A DNA stretch of 64,000 nucleotides from Streptomyces sp. NBC_00464. Its GTDB lineage: Bacteria > Actinomycetota > Actinomycetes > Streptomycetales > Streptomycetaceae. A model generated the notes under the pieces. The model saw nothing but the letters and a program-made list of their open reading frames with translations. It was not told the DNA's origin and searched no databases. This document shows, in pieces, positions 26,252 through 34,318 of the stretch. A program made the position numbers and the translations under genes. Where the stretch lies: positions 1,550,001 to 1,614,000 of the forward strand of contig NZ_CP107899.1 in assembly GCF_036013915.1 (NCBI RefSeq). Direction: 5' to 3'. Numbering within the stretch: position 1 is the stretch's first letter; every line of letters begins with the position of its first letter.

Positions 26252-27766
26252 TTATCGGTCCCCGAAGATCGTGCGGTGCCAGTCCTTCCGGGCGACCGCG
26301 GTGTTGTCGTACATGACGTGCTTGACCTGCGTGTACTCCTCGAAGGAGTACGCCGACATGTCCTTGCCGAAGCCGCTGGCCTTGTACCCGCCGTGCGGCA
26401 TCTCGCTGATGATCGGAATGTGGTCGTTGATCCACACGCAGCCCGCCTTGATCTCGCGGGTGGCGCGATTGGCCCGGTACAGGTGGCGCGTCCAGGCGGA
26501 GGCGGCGAGTCCATAGGGGGTGTCGTTGGCGAGGGCGATGCCCTCGTCGTCGGTGTCGAAGGGCAGCACGACCAGGACGGGGCCGAAGATCTCGGCCTGG
26601 ACGATCTCGCTGTCCTGGGCGGCCCCGGCGACCAGGGTCGGCCGGTAGTAGGCGCCGTCCGCCAGTTCGCCGCCCGGGGCCTCACCGCCGGTGACGACGG
26701 TGGCGTAGGCGCGGGCGCGCTCGACGAAGGCGGCGACCCGGTCGCGCTGGGCGTGGCTGATCAGCGGGCCCAGGTCGGTCTTCGGGTCGAACGGGTCGCC
26801 GAGCCGGACGGTCTCCATCAGCGCGGCGACGCCCTGGACGAAGGCGTCGTAGAGCGGGCGCTGGACGTAGGCGCGGGTGGCGGCGGTGCAGTCCTGGCCG
26901 GTGTTGATGAGGGAGCCGGCGACGGCTCCGTTGACCGCGGCCTCCAGGTCGGCGTCGTCGAAGACGACGAACGGGGCCTTGCCACCGAGTTCGAGGTGGA
27001 GGCGCTTGACGGTGGAGGTGGCGATCTCCGCGACCCGCTTGCCGACGGCGGTGGACCCGGTGAAGGAGGTCATCACGACGTCCGGGTGGCCGACGAGGTG
27101 CTCGCCCGCATCCCTGCCCGCGCCGGTGACGATGTTGATCACGCCGTCCGGGATGCCCGCCTCGGTGGCCGCCTGCGCGAACATCAGCGAGGTCAGCGGG
27201 GTGATCTCGGCGGGCTTGAGCACGATGGTGTTACCGGCCGCGATGGCCGGCAGGACCTTCCATGCGGCCATCTGGAGCGGGTAGTTCCAGGGGGCGATGG
27301 AGCCGACGACACCGATCGCCTCACGCCGTACGTACGAGGTGTGGTCGCCGTCGTACTCGCCTGCGGACTTTCCCTCCAGGTGGCGGGCGGCGCCGGCGAA
27401 GAAGGAGGTGTTGTCGACCGTGCCGGGGACGTCGAACTCGGTGGAGAGCTTGACCGGCTTGCCGCACTGGAGGGACTCCGCGTACGCGAAGTCGTCCGCC
27501 TGCTCGGCAAGGACGGCGGCGAAGCGGTGCATGGCCTCGGAACGCTCGGCCGGGGTCGCCCCCGACCAGCCGGGGAACGCCTCGCGCGCCGCGGCTACCG
27601 CCGCGTCGACATCGGCGGTGCCGGCGAGCTCGTATGTGTAGACCGTTTCGCCGGTGGCCGGATTCACCACGTCGTGCCTGCGTCCTGATGTGCCGGACCG
27701 CAGCCTTCCGCCGATGTACTGCGCGCCGTCCGCAAAGCGGTCCTGCACCTGGAAGCTGTTGCCCAT
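26252..27766 (-). CDS. Aldehyde dehydrogenase (gamma-aminobutyraldehyde type)
   Basis: 504 aa. GGAGG stands eight bases before the ATG at 27766; a GTG codon directly before it (27769) is the alternative. Catalytic Cys in NTGQDCTAATR, Glu in LELGGKAPF, Rossmann SFTGSTAVGKRV. The WINDHIPIISEMPHGGYKASG C-terminal region matches the gamma-aminobutyraldehyde/betaine-aldehyde subgroup. It is the leading gene of the polyamine operon (this gene, potDABC, oxidase). It would oxidise 4-aminobutanal, free or glutamylated, to GABA. Confidence 0.9.
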   Translation of the reverse strand: MGNSFQVQDRFADGAQYIGGRLRSGTSGRRHDVVNPATGETVYTYELAGTADVDAAVAAAREAFPGWSGATPAERSEAMHRFAAVLAEQADDFAYAESLQCGKPVKLSTEFDVPGTVDNTSFFAGAARHLEGKSAGEYDGDHTSYVRREAIGVVGSIAPWNYPLQMAAWKVLPAIAAGNTIVLKPAEITPLTSLMFAQAATEAGIPDGVINIVTGAGRDAGEHLVGHPDVVMTSFTGSTAVGKRVAEIATSTVKRLHLELGGKAPFVVFDDADLEAAVNGAVAGSLINTGQDCTAATRAYVQRPLYDAFVQGVAALMETVRLGDPFDPKTDLGPLISHAQRDRVAAFVERARAYATVVTGGEAPGGELADGAYYRPTLVAGAAQDSEIVQAEIFGPVLVVLPFDTDDEGIALANDTPYGLAASAWTRHLYRANRATREIKAGCVWINDHIPIISEMPHGGYKASGFGKDMSAYSFEEYTQVKHVMYDNTAVARKDWHRTIFGDR

Positions 27767-27811
27767 CACGCTCTCCTCCGCCGCTGCCCCGCAGACCGGG
27801 GGCGGCGTAGC

Positions 27812-27938
27812 TTCTGCTCGATTTGACTGCCGATCCTGACAGAGGAGATCGAGCCCAACAAGTGATTCCGTTGTTGCCTTTTGGTTACGCGACGGAATCT
27901 GTCGACCATGTGTCGCGTCGGTACGGAATTCCCCGTAC
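27812..27938. promoter_or_regulatory. Divergent control region with three inverted repeats
   Basis: Between the polyamine operon (minus) and the NADAR gene (plus). GCTCGAT/ATCGAGC at 27816-27822 and 27848-27854, GATTCCGT/ACGGAATC at 27864-27871 and 27892-27899, and GTACGG-AATTCC-CCGTAC at 27921-27938. The middle pair surrounds an AT-rich core and is the likeliest operator. No regulator gene is adjacent. Confidence 0.5.
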
Positions 27939-27954
27939 GTAGTGTCAGTGGCGG

Positions 27955-28551
27955 ATGCCAGACTCGCGTGTCATGGAACACATCGGGGATGTCCGGGATG
28001 TCGGCGGACTCGTGTCACGAGCCGGTCAGGGCAAGAGGGTGAAGTACCTGCTGTTCTGGGGGCACCGGCCGCGCCCGGACGGTCGGATCGGTGCGAGCTG
28101 CCTCAGTCAGTGGTGGCCGTCGCCGTTCACGGTGGACGGCATGACGTACGCGTCGGCCGAGCACTGGATGATGGCCGGCAAGGCGAGGCTGTTCGGTGAC
28201 GCGGAGGCCGCGGAACGGGCCGTGGCGGCGAAGAGCCCGGCCGAGGCGAAGAAGGTGGGCCGGCTGGTCCGCGACTTCGACGGGACCGTCTGGGAGCGCG
28301 AGCGGTACGGGCTGGTGGTGGCGGGCAGCGTGCACAAGTTCGGCCAGAACCCGGAGCTGGGCGGGTTCCTGCTGGGCACGGGCGACCGGGTGCTGGTCGA
28401 GGCGAGCCCGATGGACCGGATCTGGGGCATCGGGCTCGCGGCGGACGATCCGCGCGCCGAGGACCCGGCGACGTGGCGGGGCCTGAATCTGCTGGGGTTC
28501 GCGCTGATGGAGGCGCGGGCCACGCTGCGGGACGGCGCGGATGGCATATGA
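27955..28551 (+). CDS. NADAR-family protein (YbiA-like)
   Basis: 198 aa. The NADAR fold is marked by FWGHRP at the start, LSQWWPSPFTVDGMTYASAEHWM near residues 50-72, FG..P.LGGFLL, and the closing MDRIWGIGL...P..W.G.N.LG.AL. YbiA-type members hydrolyse an N-glycosidic bond in riboflavin-pathway intermediates; others remove ADP-ribose from guanine. Which applies is not visible. ATG at 27955 or 27973 may start it. It is divergent from the polyamine operon and ends in a strong terminator. Confidence 0.88.
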   Translation: MPDSRVMEHIGDVRDVGGLVSRAGQGKRVKYLLFWGHRPRPDGRIGASCLSQWWPSPFTVDGMTYASAEHWMMAGKARLFGDAEAAERAVAAKSPAEAKKVGRLVRDFDGTVWERERYGLVVAGSVHKFGQNPELGGFLLGTGDRVLVEASPMDRIWGIGLAADDPRAEDPATWRGLNLLGFALMEARATLRDGADGI

Positions 28552-28554
28552 AAG

Positions 28555-28600
28555 GGGCCCGCGGGGCGGTGGGGGCTTCTCCCCACCGCCCCGCGGGCCC
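28555..28600 (+). terminator. Strong terminator, 20-bp perfect stem
   Basis: Arms 28555-28574 and 28581-28600 pair over 20 bases around the loop GCTTCT. It starts three bases after the NADAR stop and separates it from the converging DUF4190 gene. Confidence 0.88.
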
Positions 28601-28643
28601 GGCTTCCCGGCTGCCGGCCGGGAAGCGCCCGGGACCGGGGACG

Positions 28644-28756
28644 TCACCGCGCGTCGATGACCGACGCCCTCATCACGCCTCGTCGGCGATCGGGGACCTC
28701 ATCGCGCGTCGTCGACGATCGGGGACCTCATCGTGCGTCGTCGACGACCAGAGACG
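28644..28756. repeat. Four tandem copies of the 3' end of the DUF4190 gene
   Basis: Units begin at 28644, 28670, 28699 and 28728 (periods 26, 29, 29). On the minus strand each encodes (S)P-I-V-D-D-A-R-stop or a decayed form; the unit at 28728 is the real gene end (VVDDAR-stop). The two copies nearest the gene are almost identical, the outer ones decayed. Confidence 0.8.
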
Positions 28757-29492
28757 TCCCGTAGGTGTCGTCGTAGGAGGTGTCGTCGTCGAACTCGTCC
28801 GCGTGCGTGGCGAAGAGCCAGATGAGGCCTCCGATGATGATGACGCCGATGGCTATCCCGACCGACCCCAGGATGACCCCGGCCAGCGCCTGGCCGGCGT
28901 TGTCCGCCTCCCCGCGCGCGGCCCGCTTGCGGCCGATGATGCCGAAGATCAGCGCGAGCACGCCCAGGATGAGACTGGGGATGCCGTAGACGCAGAAGAG
29001 GCAGACGGCCAGGATCCCCAGCACCATCGCCGCCGTGCCCATGCCGTTGGCGGGCCCGGCCCCCCACGCGGGCTGGCCGCCGTAACCGGGGTAGCCCGGG
29101 TACTGCTGGACCGGCGGTGCCGGGTAGCCGTACTGCGACTGCTGCGGGCCCGGGTAGCCGTACTGCCCCGCGGGCGGCGGCGCCGGCTGACCGGGGCCGT
29201 TCGGTCCGACCGGCGGTGGCGGCGCCGAACCCGGGCCCTGCCAGGGGCCGGTCGGCTGTGCCTGGTCGGGTGGGCCGAATCCGGCCGTGGGTATCGGGCC
29301 CGTCCCGGGGCCCGGCATCGACGTGACCGTCTGCTGGTCGTGCACGGGCGGCGGACCGGGATTTCCGGTGCCACCGTCCTGCTGCGGGCGGGAATCCCCG
29401 GCGTTCTTCTCCAGCGGCACCTTGTTGCCCGGCGGAGCCCAGGGATCGCGCGGCACGGACCCGTCAGCGGGCCGTTCTGAGCTGTCTGACAT
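28728..29492 (-). CDS. Proline-rich DUF4190 membrane protein
   Basis: 254 aa. The first 150 residues are a Pro/Gly/Gln/Tyr-rich arm with repeats such as GQYGYPG and QYPGYPGYGG, predicted cytosolic and disordered. Then two membrane segments (MVLGILAVCLFCVYGIPSLI... and AGVILGSVGIAIGVIII) separated by RKRAARGEADNAGQALAG, the signature of DUF4190. The acidic tail is DEFDDDTSYDDTYG. Common and abundant in actinobacteria, function unknown. The 3' end is tandemly duplicated downstream. Confidence 0.85.
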   Translation of the reverse strand: MSDSSERPADGSVPRDPWAPPGNKVPLEKNAGDSRPQQDGGTGNPGPPPVHDQQTVTSMPGPGTGPIPTAGFGPPDQAQPTGPWQGPGSAPPPPVGPNGPGQPAPPPAGQYGYPGPQQSQYGYPAPPVQQYPGYPGYGGQPAWGAGPANGMGTAAMVLGILAVCLFCVYGIPSLILGVLALIFGIIGRKRAARGEADNAGQALAGVILGSVGIAIGVIIIGGLIWLFATHADEFDDDTSYDDTYGTSLVVDDAR

Positions 29493-29613
29493 GGGCCTCC
29501 CCCATCGTGATGCCCGTCATGCTACGGGCCGCGTCGTCCTACGATGACTCCCGTCCCCTGCCCGGTCCCCCGACGCCCGGGCCCTGCGCCACCTCATGCC
29601 CCCGGAGGATCCG

Positions 29614-30648
29614 ATGACCGATCTGCACCCCTTCATCGCGGGGCTGCCCAAGGCCGAGCTCCATGTCCACCATGTCGGCTCGGCCTCGCCCCGCATCGTC
29701 GCCGAACTGGCCGCGCACCACCCCGACTCCAAGGTCCCCACCGCCCCCGAGGCGCTGGCCGACTACTTCTCCTTCACCGACTTCGGCCACTTCATCGACG
29801 TGTACCTCTCGGTCGTGGACCTGATCCGCACCCCGGAGGACGTCCGGCTGCTGACGTTCGAGGTCGCCCGCGACATGGCACGCCAGAACATCCGGTACGC
29901 GGAACTGACCGTCACCCCCTTCTCCTCCACCCGCCGCGGCATCCCCGAGCAGGCGTTCATGGAGGCCATCGAGGATGCCCGCAAGGCCGCCGAGTCCGAG
30001 CTCGGGGTCGTCCTGCGCTGGTGCTTCGACATTCCGGGCGAGGCCGGCCTGGAGGCCGCCGAGGAGACCACCCGGCTCGCCGTGGACCTGAGGCCGGAGG
30101 GACTCGTCTCCTTCGGTCTCGGCGGCCCCGAGATCGGAGTGGAGCGGCCGCAGTTCAAGCCCTACTTCGACCGGGCGATCGCCGAGGGCCTGCACTCCGT
30201 GCCGCACGCCGGAGAGACCACGGGACCGCAGACGATCTGGGACGCGCTGACCTCGCTGCGGGCCGAGCGCATCGGCCACGGCACCAGTTCGGTGCGCGAC
30301 CCCAGGCTGCTGGACCATCTCGCCGAGCACCGCATCGCGCTGGAGGTGTGCCCCACCTCCAACATCGCGACCCGAGCGGTCGCGGACATCGAGCAGCACC
30401 CGGTCAGGGAGATGGTGGAGGCCGGTGTCCTGGTCACCATCAACAGCGATGACCCGCCCATGTTCGGTACGGACCTCAACAGCGAGTACGGGGTGGCTGC
30501 CCGTCTCCTCGGCCTCGACGAGCGGGGTCTTGCCGCGCTCGCGAAGAACGCCGTCGAGGCGTCCTTCCTCGACGCGGCCGGCAAGCGAACCCTGTCCGCC
30601 GAGATCGACACGTACACGACGGACTGGCTGGAGCACACGGGTCGGTGA
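29614..30648 (+). CDS. Adenosine deaminase-family enzyme, probably aminodeoxyfutalosine deaminase
   Basis: 344 aa; GGAGG five bases before the ATG at 29614. Zinc-dependent purine deaminase fold: metal ligands HVH in KAELHVHHVGS (residues 18-28), HAGET, RIGHGT and NSDDPPMF. The first motif departs from the HLHLEG of true adenosine deaminases. As I recall, a Streptomyces avermitilis protein from this chromosomal neighbourhood was shown to deaminate 6-aminodeoxyfutalosine in the futalosine menaquinone route; orthology here is inferred from gene context, not checked. Older annotation would say adenosine deaminase. Confidence 0.8.
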   Translation: MTDLHPFIAGLPKAELHVHHVGSASPRIVAELAAHHPDSKVPTAPEALADYFSFTDFGHFIDVYLSVVDLIRTPEDVRLLTFEVARDMARQNIRYAELTVTPFSSTRRGIPEQAFMEAIEDARKAAESELGVVLRWCFDIPGEAGLEAAEETTRLAVDLRPEGLVSFGLGGPEIGVERPQFKPYFDRAIAEGLHSVPHAGETTGPQTIWDALTSLRAERIGHGTSSVRDPRLLDHLAEHRIALEVCPTSNIATRAVADIEQHPVREMVEAGVLVTINSDDPPMFGTDLNSEYGVAARLLGLDERGLAALAKNAVEASFLDAAGKRTLSAEIDTYTTDWLEHTGR

Positions 30649-30672
30649 CCACTCGGTGGTGACAATGGCCCC

Positions 30673-31383
30673 ATGGCCACTGTCACCCCTGTCACCGCCG
30701 TCGCGCACCGCGGCGATCCGTACCGTGTACGGGAGAACACCCTCCCCTCGATCCGCTCCGCCCTCGAACGGGGGGCGGACGCGGTCGAGATCGATGTCCG
30801 GGTCACCCGTGACGGCGTGCCGGTCCTGCTGCACGACGCCACGCTGGAGCGGCTGTGGGGTCATGACCTGCGGCTGGACCGGCTCACCCATCAGGAGCTG
30901 ACCGAGCTGACCGCGGGTGCGGTGCCGACCCTGCGCGAGGCCCTTCTCGCCGCCGGGGCGCACCGCCTCATGATCGACCTGCCCGGCTCCACCGACGCGT
31001 CCGTACGAAAGACCGTCGGCGTGGTCCGGGAGTGCGGGGCCGGTGAGCGCGCCTACTACTGCGCGGGGCCCGAGGCGATGCTGCGGGTGCGGGCCGCCGA
31101 CCCGTCCGCCGAGATCGCGATGACCTGGACGACGCTCGCACCGCCCCGGGCAGCACTGCTGGAAGCCGTACGGCCCCGCTGGCTGAACTACCGGTTCGGG
31201 CTGGTGAGCCGGGAGCTGACGGACCGCAACCACCGGGACGGGCTGCTGGTGTCGGCGTGGACCGCGGACACCGGCCGGACGATGCGCCGGCTGATCCGGC
31301 AGGGCGTGGACTCCATCACCACCAACCGGATCGACGTTCTGCACAAAGTGATCGTCAACTCTGCCACCGGCGACGGATCTTGA
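30673..31383 (+). CDS. Glycerophosphodiester phosphodiesterase family protein
   Basis: 236 aa TIM-barrel enzyme. The GDPD signatures AHRGDPYRVRENTLPSI (residues 11-27) and EIDVRVTRDGVPVLLHD (near 43-59) give the catalytic His pair and metal-binding Glu/Asp. It hydrolyses glycerophosphodiesters to glycerol 3-phosphate and an alcohol. No signal peptide, so cytoplasmic. It lies 24 bases after the deaminase gene, likely in the same transcript. Confidence 0.9.
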   Translation: MATVTPVTAVAHRGDPYRVRENTLPSIRSALERGADAVEIDVRVTRDGVPVLLHDATLERLWGHDLRLDRLTHQELTELTAGAVPTLREALLAAGAHRLMIDLPGSTDASVRKTVGVVRECGAGERAYYCAGPEAMLRVRAADPSAEIAMTWTTLAPPRAALLEAVRPRWLNYRFGLVSRELTDRNHRDGLLVSAWTADTGRTMRRLIRQGVDSITTNRIDVLHKVIVNSATGDGS

Positions 31384-31447
31384 CCGGTCCGGCATCATGG
31401 ACGGGACCTCATCGCCCCGATGCCGGGCCTGCGCCAAGGAGCCAGAC

Positions 31448-32254
31448 GTGACCGCCCCCCGCAGCAATTCCCTTTCTGCCCGCGTCCGTTCCGACGTCGC
31501 CCACAACGCCCGGGTCTGGAACTACTGGCTCGGCGGCACGGACTGCTTCCCGGTGGACCGGGCCGTCGGCGACCAGGTCACCGGCATGTATCCGAGCATC
31601 GGTGAAGTGGCGCGGGCCGACCGGGCGTTCCTGGGGCGGGCGGTGCGGTATCTGGCCGGTGACGCGGGCATCGGCCAGTTCCTGGACATAGGCACCGGTC
31701 TGCCGACTGCCGACAACACCCATGAGGTGGCCCAGCACACCGCGCCCGACGCCCGCGTGGTCTACGTCGACAACGACCCGATCGTCCTGGCCCACGCCCG
31801 TTCGCTGCTGACCAGTTCGCCGGAAGGAGCGACCGAGTACATCGAAGCGGACGCCCGGCACCCGGAACAGATCCTGCGGGCCGCGCAGCCGACCCTCGAC
31901 CTGGAGCGCCCGGTCGCGGTCATGCTGCTGGGCATCCTGAACTTCGTCCTCGACACGGACGAGGCACTGCGCATCGTCCGCACACTGATGGACGCGGTCC
32001 CCTCCGGCAGCTATCTGGTCCTCACCCACCCCACGCTGGAACTGGGCGGCGAGGGCAACGAGGCGGCGATGCGGTTCTGGAACGAGAACGCCACGCCCCC
32101 GATCACCGCCCGTGGCCGCTTCGAGTTCGCCGCGTTCCTGGCGGGGCTCGACGTCGTGGAGCCCGGCATCGTCTCGTGCGCGCACTGGCGTGCCGCGCCC
32201 GGCCGGGCCGGGGCCGCGGTCGCCCAGTTCGGCGCCGTGGCACGCAAGCGCTGA
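31448..32254 (+). CDS. SAM-dependent methyltransferase, DUF574/Methyltransf_19 family
   Basis: 268 aa from the GTG at 31448 with AAGGAG upstream. The family hallmarks are HNARVWNYWLGGTDCFPVDR at residues 19-38 and FLDIGTGLPT, the SAM-binding loop; VVYVDNDPIVLAHARSLL follows. This group is greatly expanded in Streptomyces; substrates are mostly unknown. A convergent terminator separates it from the next gene. Confidence 0.9.
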   Translation: MTAPRSNSLSARVRSDVAHNARVWNYWLGGTDCFPVDRAVGDQVTGMYPSIGEVARADRAFLGRAVRYLAGDAGIGQFLDIGTGLPTADNTHEVAQHTAPDARVVYVDNDPIVLAHARSLLTSSPEGATEYIEADARHPEQILRAAQPTLDLERPVAVMLLGILNFVLDTDEALRIVRTLMDAVPSGSYLVLTHPTLELGGEGNEAAMRFWNENATPPITARGRFEFAAFLAGLDVVEPGIVSCAHWRAAPGRAGAAVAQFGAVARKR

Positions 32255-32279
32255 CCGCGCCGCCCCATGCGCATACGAG

Positions 32280-32308
32280 GGCCGGCCGCTCCCGTACACC
32301 GGCCGGCC
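32280..32308. terminator. Convergent hairpin terminator
   Basis: GGCCGGCCG (32280-32288) pairs with CGGCCGGCC (32300-32308), loop 11 bases, between the stops of the methyltransferase (+) and the membrane protein (-). Confidence 0.7.
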
Positions 32309-32336
32309 GCCTTCGGTGCCCCGTCGGCCGACTGGC

Positions 32337-32882
32337 TCAGACCGCCGGAGCGGCTTCCTGGGCGGGCACCGGCTGCGGCGTCCGGTCCATGGCCTCCAGC
32401 CGCTTGATCATGCGGTGCACGATCAGGAGCGGAATCACCCCGAAGACGCCGAACGACATGTCGATGACCGACCACCAGAAGGGGATGCCGCGGATCGGTC
32501 CGCAGATCAGCGCGAGCGGGATGATCCCGGCGCAGGCGATCATCCCGAACTCGATGACCCAGATGTTGCGGACCGGATCGCGGTAGGGACCGTAGAAGGC
32601 GACCGCGATCACGAGGTGGGCGAAGGCCAGCCAGTCGGTGCCGTAGAGCACGAACGGGTAATCGGTGTCGGCCGTGTCGAGCCCGGTGCGGACGCGGGTG
32701 ATCCACTCCATCAGAGCCGGGAGGTGTTCGGGGACGGGCGAGGCCGAGGAGCTCAGCAGATCCTCGGCCCAGCGCAGTTCATGGACGAGCGGGAAGGCGG
32801 TCAGCCCGCTCAGTGCCAGACAGACGATGAAGACGATCAACCACACGCGTATACGCCTCTGCAGGCCGCGTCGCTCGCTCAT
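32337..32882 (-). CDS. Integral membrane protein, unknown function
   Basis: 181 aa with four hydrophobic segments: VWLIVFIVCLALSGLTAFPL near the N-terminus, DWLAFAHLVIAVAFYG, EFGMIACAGIIPLALICG and SFGVFGVIPLLIVH. An extracytoplasmic loop of about 50 residues follows the first helix. No known family is recognised. It lies 55 bases downstream of the second PotD-type gene on the same strand and might be cotranscribed with it, in which case a membrane partner for that binding protein would be conceivable. Confidence 0.75.
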   Translation of the reverse strand: MSERRGLQRRIRVWLIVFIVCLALSGLTAFPLVHELRWAEDLLSSSASPVPEHLPALMEWITRVRTGLDTADTDYPFVLYGTDWLAFAHLVIAVAFYGPYRDPVRNIWVIEFGMIACAGIIPLALICGPIRGIPFWWSVIDMSFGVFGVIPLLIVHRMIKRLEAMDRTPQPVPAQEAAPAV

Positions 32883-32936
32883 GTCCGCAGCGTACGCCCG
32901 GGTTTACCGTCCCTTTACGCCGCCCCTGGCAGGGCT

Positions 32937-34100
32937 TCACAGACCGACGATGGAGTTCCACTTCTTGGCGAACTCCGTGCGCTCCTCGGACGTGATGTCC
33001 CGGGCGATCGCGAGCCGCTTGCGCATGGCGTCGTCGGGGAAGATCAGCGGGTCCTCGGCGAGCGCGGCGGTCTCCTCGTCCTTGGAGGAGGCGAGCACCT
33101 CGCGTGCGGCCGGCACCGGGCAGACGTAGTTGACCCAGGTGGCGAGTTCGGCGGCGACCTCGGGCTCGTAGTAGTAGTCGACGAGCTTCTCCGCATTGCG
33201 CTTGTGGCGGGCGAGGTTGGGGATCATGAGCGATTCCGCCCAGAGCTCGGCCCCCTCCTCCGGCACCAGGAACTCGATCTCGGGATTGTCCGCCTGGAGC
33301 TGGATGACGTCGCCCGAGTAGGCCTGGCAGGCGAGCACGTCACCGGTGGAGAGGTCCTTGATGTAGTCGTTGCCCGTGAAGCGGCGGATGTGCTTCGACT
33401 TCACCAGTTTCTCCACCTGGTCGCAGATCTCGTAGAAGTCGTCGCGCTTCCAGCGGGTGATGTCGACTCCGTTGCCCTGCATCAGCAGCGCGAACGACTC
33501 GTCGAGCCCCGACAGCAGCGTCACCTTGCCGCGCAGATCGTCCGCCCACAGATCGCTCGTGTGCTTGATCTCCCGGCCCAGCTTCTTGCGGTTGTACGCG
33601 ATACCCGTGATCCCGGACTGCCAGGGCACGCTGTGCGTCCGGCCCTTGTCGAAGGCGGGTGAGCGCAGTTGCGGGTCGAGGTACTTCGCCACGTTGGGCT
33701 GTTTCGCCCGGTCCATCTCCTGGACCCAGCCGAGCCGGACGAACCGCGCGGCCATCCAGTCACTCATGACGATCAGGTCCCGGCCGGTCTGCTGGTGGTT
33801 CATCAGTGCGGGGCTGATCTTGCCGAAGAACTCGTCGTTGTCGTTGATCTCCTCGGTGTACGTGACGGAGATCCCGGTCCGCTTGCCGAACGCGTCGAGG
33901 GTGGGCCGCTTCGACTCGTCCTCGTCGTCGGTGTCGATGTAGAGCGGCCAGTTGGCGAAGTGCAGGGAGTGATCGCCTGCGGAGTAGTCGCGTCCGGCAC
34001 GGTCACCCGGCTCCACATAGGCGGCGGGGACTCCGCAGCCGGCCAGCGTGACGCCGGCCGCTCCCGCCCCGAAGGCGCGCAGCAGGGACCGGCGGGACAT
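32937..34100 (-). CDS. Second PotD-type polyamine-binding lipoprotein, Tat-exported
   Basis: 387 aa from the ATG at 34100; a GTG at 34124 would add eight residues. The twin-arginine motif SRRSLLRAFG starts at residue 2 and the lipobox LAGC is near residue 22. The mature domain parallels potD: HFANWPLYIDTDDEDE, EEINDNDEFFGKI, DLIVMSDWMAARFVRLGW, RRFTGNDYIKDL and WVNYVCPVPA. No permease or ATPase lies beside it. It is 218 bases downstream of an aldehyde dehydrogenase. It may share the PotABC channel 10 kb away or act as a sensor. Confidence 0.88.
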   Translation of the reverse strand: MSRRSLLRAFGAGAAGVTLAGCGVPAAYVEPGDRAGRDYSAGDHSLHFANWPLYIDTDDEDESKRPTLDAFGKRTGISVTYTEEINDNDEFFGKISPALMNHQQTGRDLIVMSDWMAARFVRLGWVQEMDRAKQPNVAKYLDPQLRSPAFDKGRTHSVPWQSGITGIAYNRKKLGREIKHTSDLWADDLRGKVTLLSGLDESFALLMQGNGVDITRWKRDDFYEICDQVEKLVKSKHIRRFTGNDYIKDLSTGDVLACQAYSGDVIQLQADNPEIEFLVPEEGAELWAESLMIPNLARHKRNAEKLVDYYYEPEVAAELATWVNYVCPVPAAREVLASSKDEETAALAEDPLIFPDDAMRKRLAIARDITSEERTEFAKKWNSIVGL

Positions 34101-34318
34101 GGGGTGGTTCGGGATCGCTCGCACCTGCGCAGGATGCCCGTCGCCGGGTGCGCCGGGCAATGGACCATCCGTCCAGCGGGGCCCGCCCGGTGCGCACACC
34201 CTGTCGAGGGCGGGCGGGGGCCGGGAGGTACGGAAACGGCCCCCGGAACCACGGATTCGGCCCCCGGGCACTCGCACAGTGCGCCCGGGGGCCGAGTCCG
34301 TACCGCTGAGGTGAAAGC

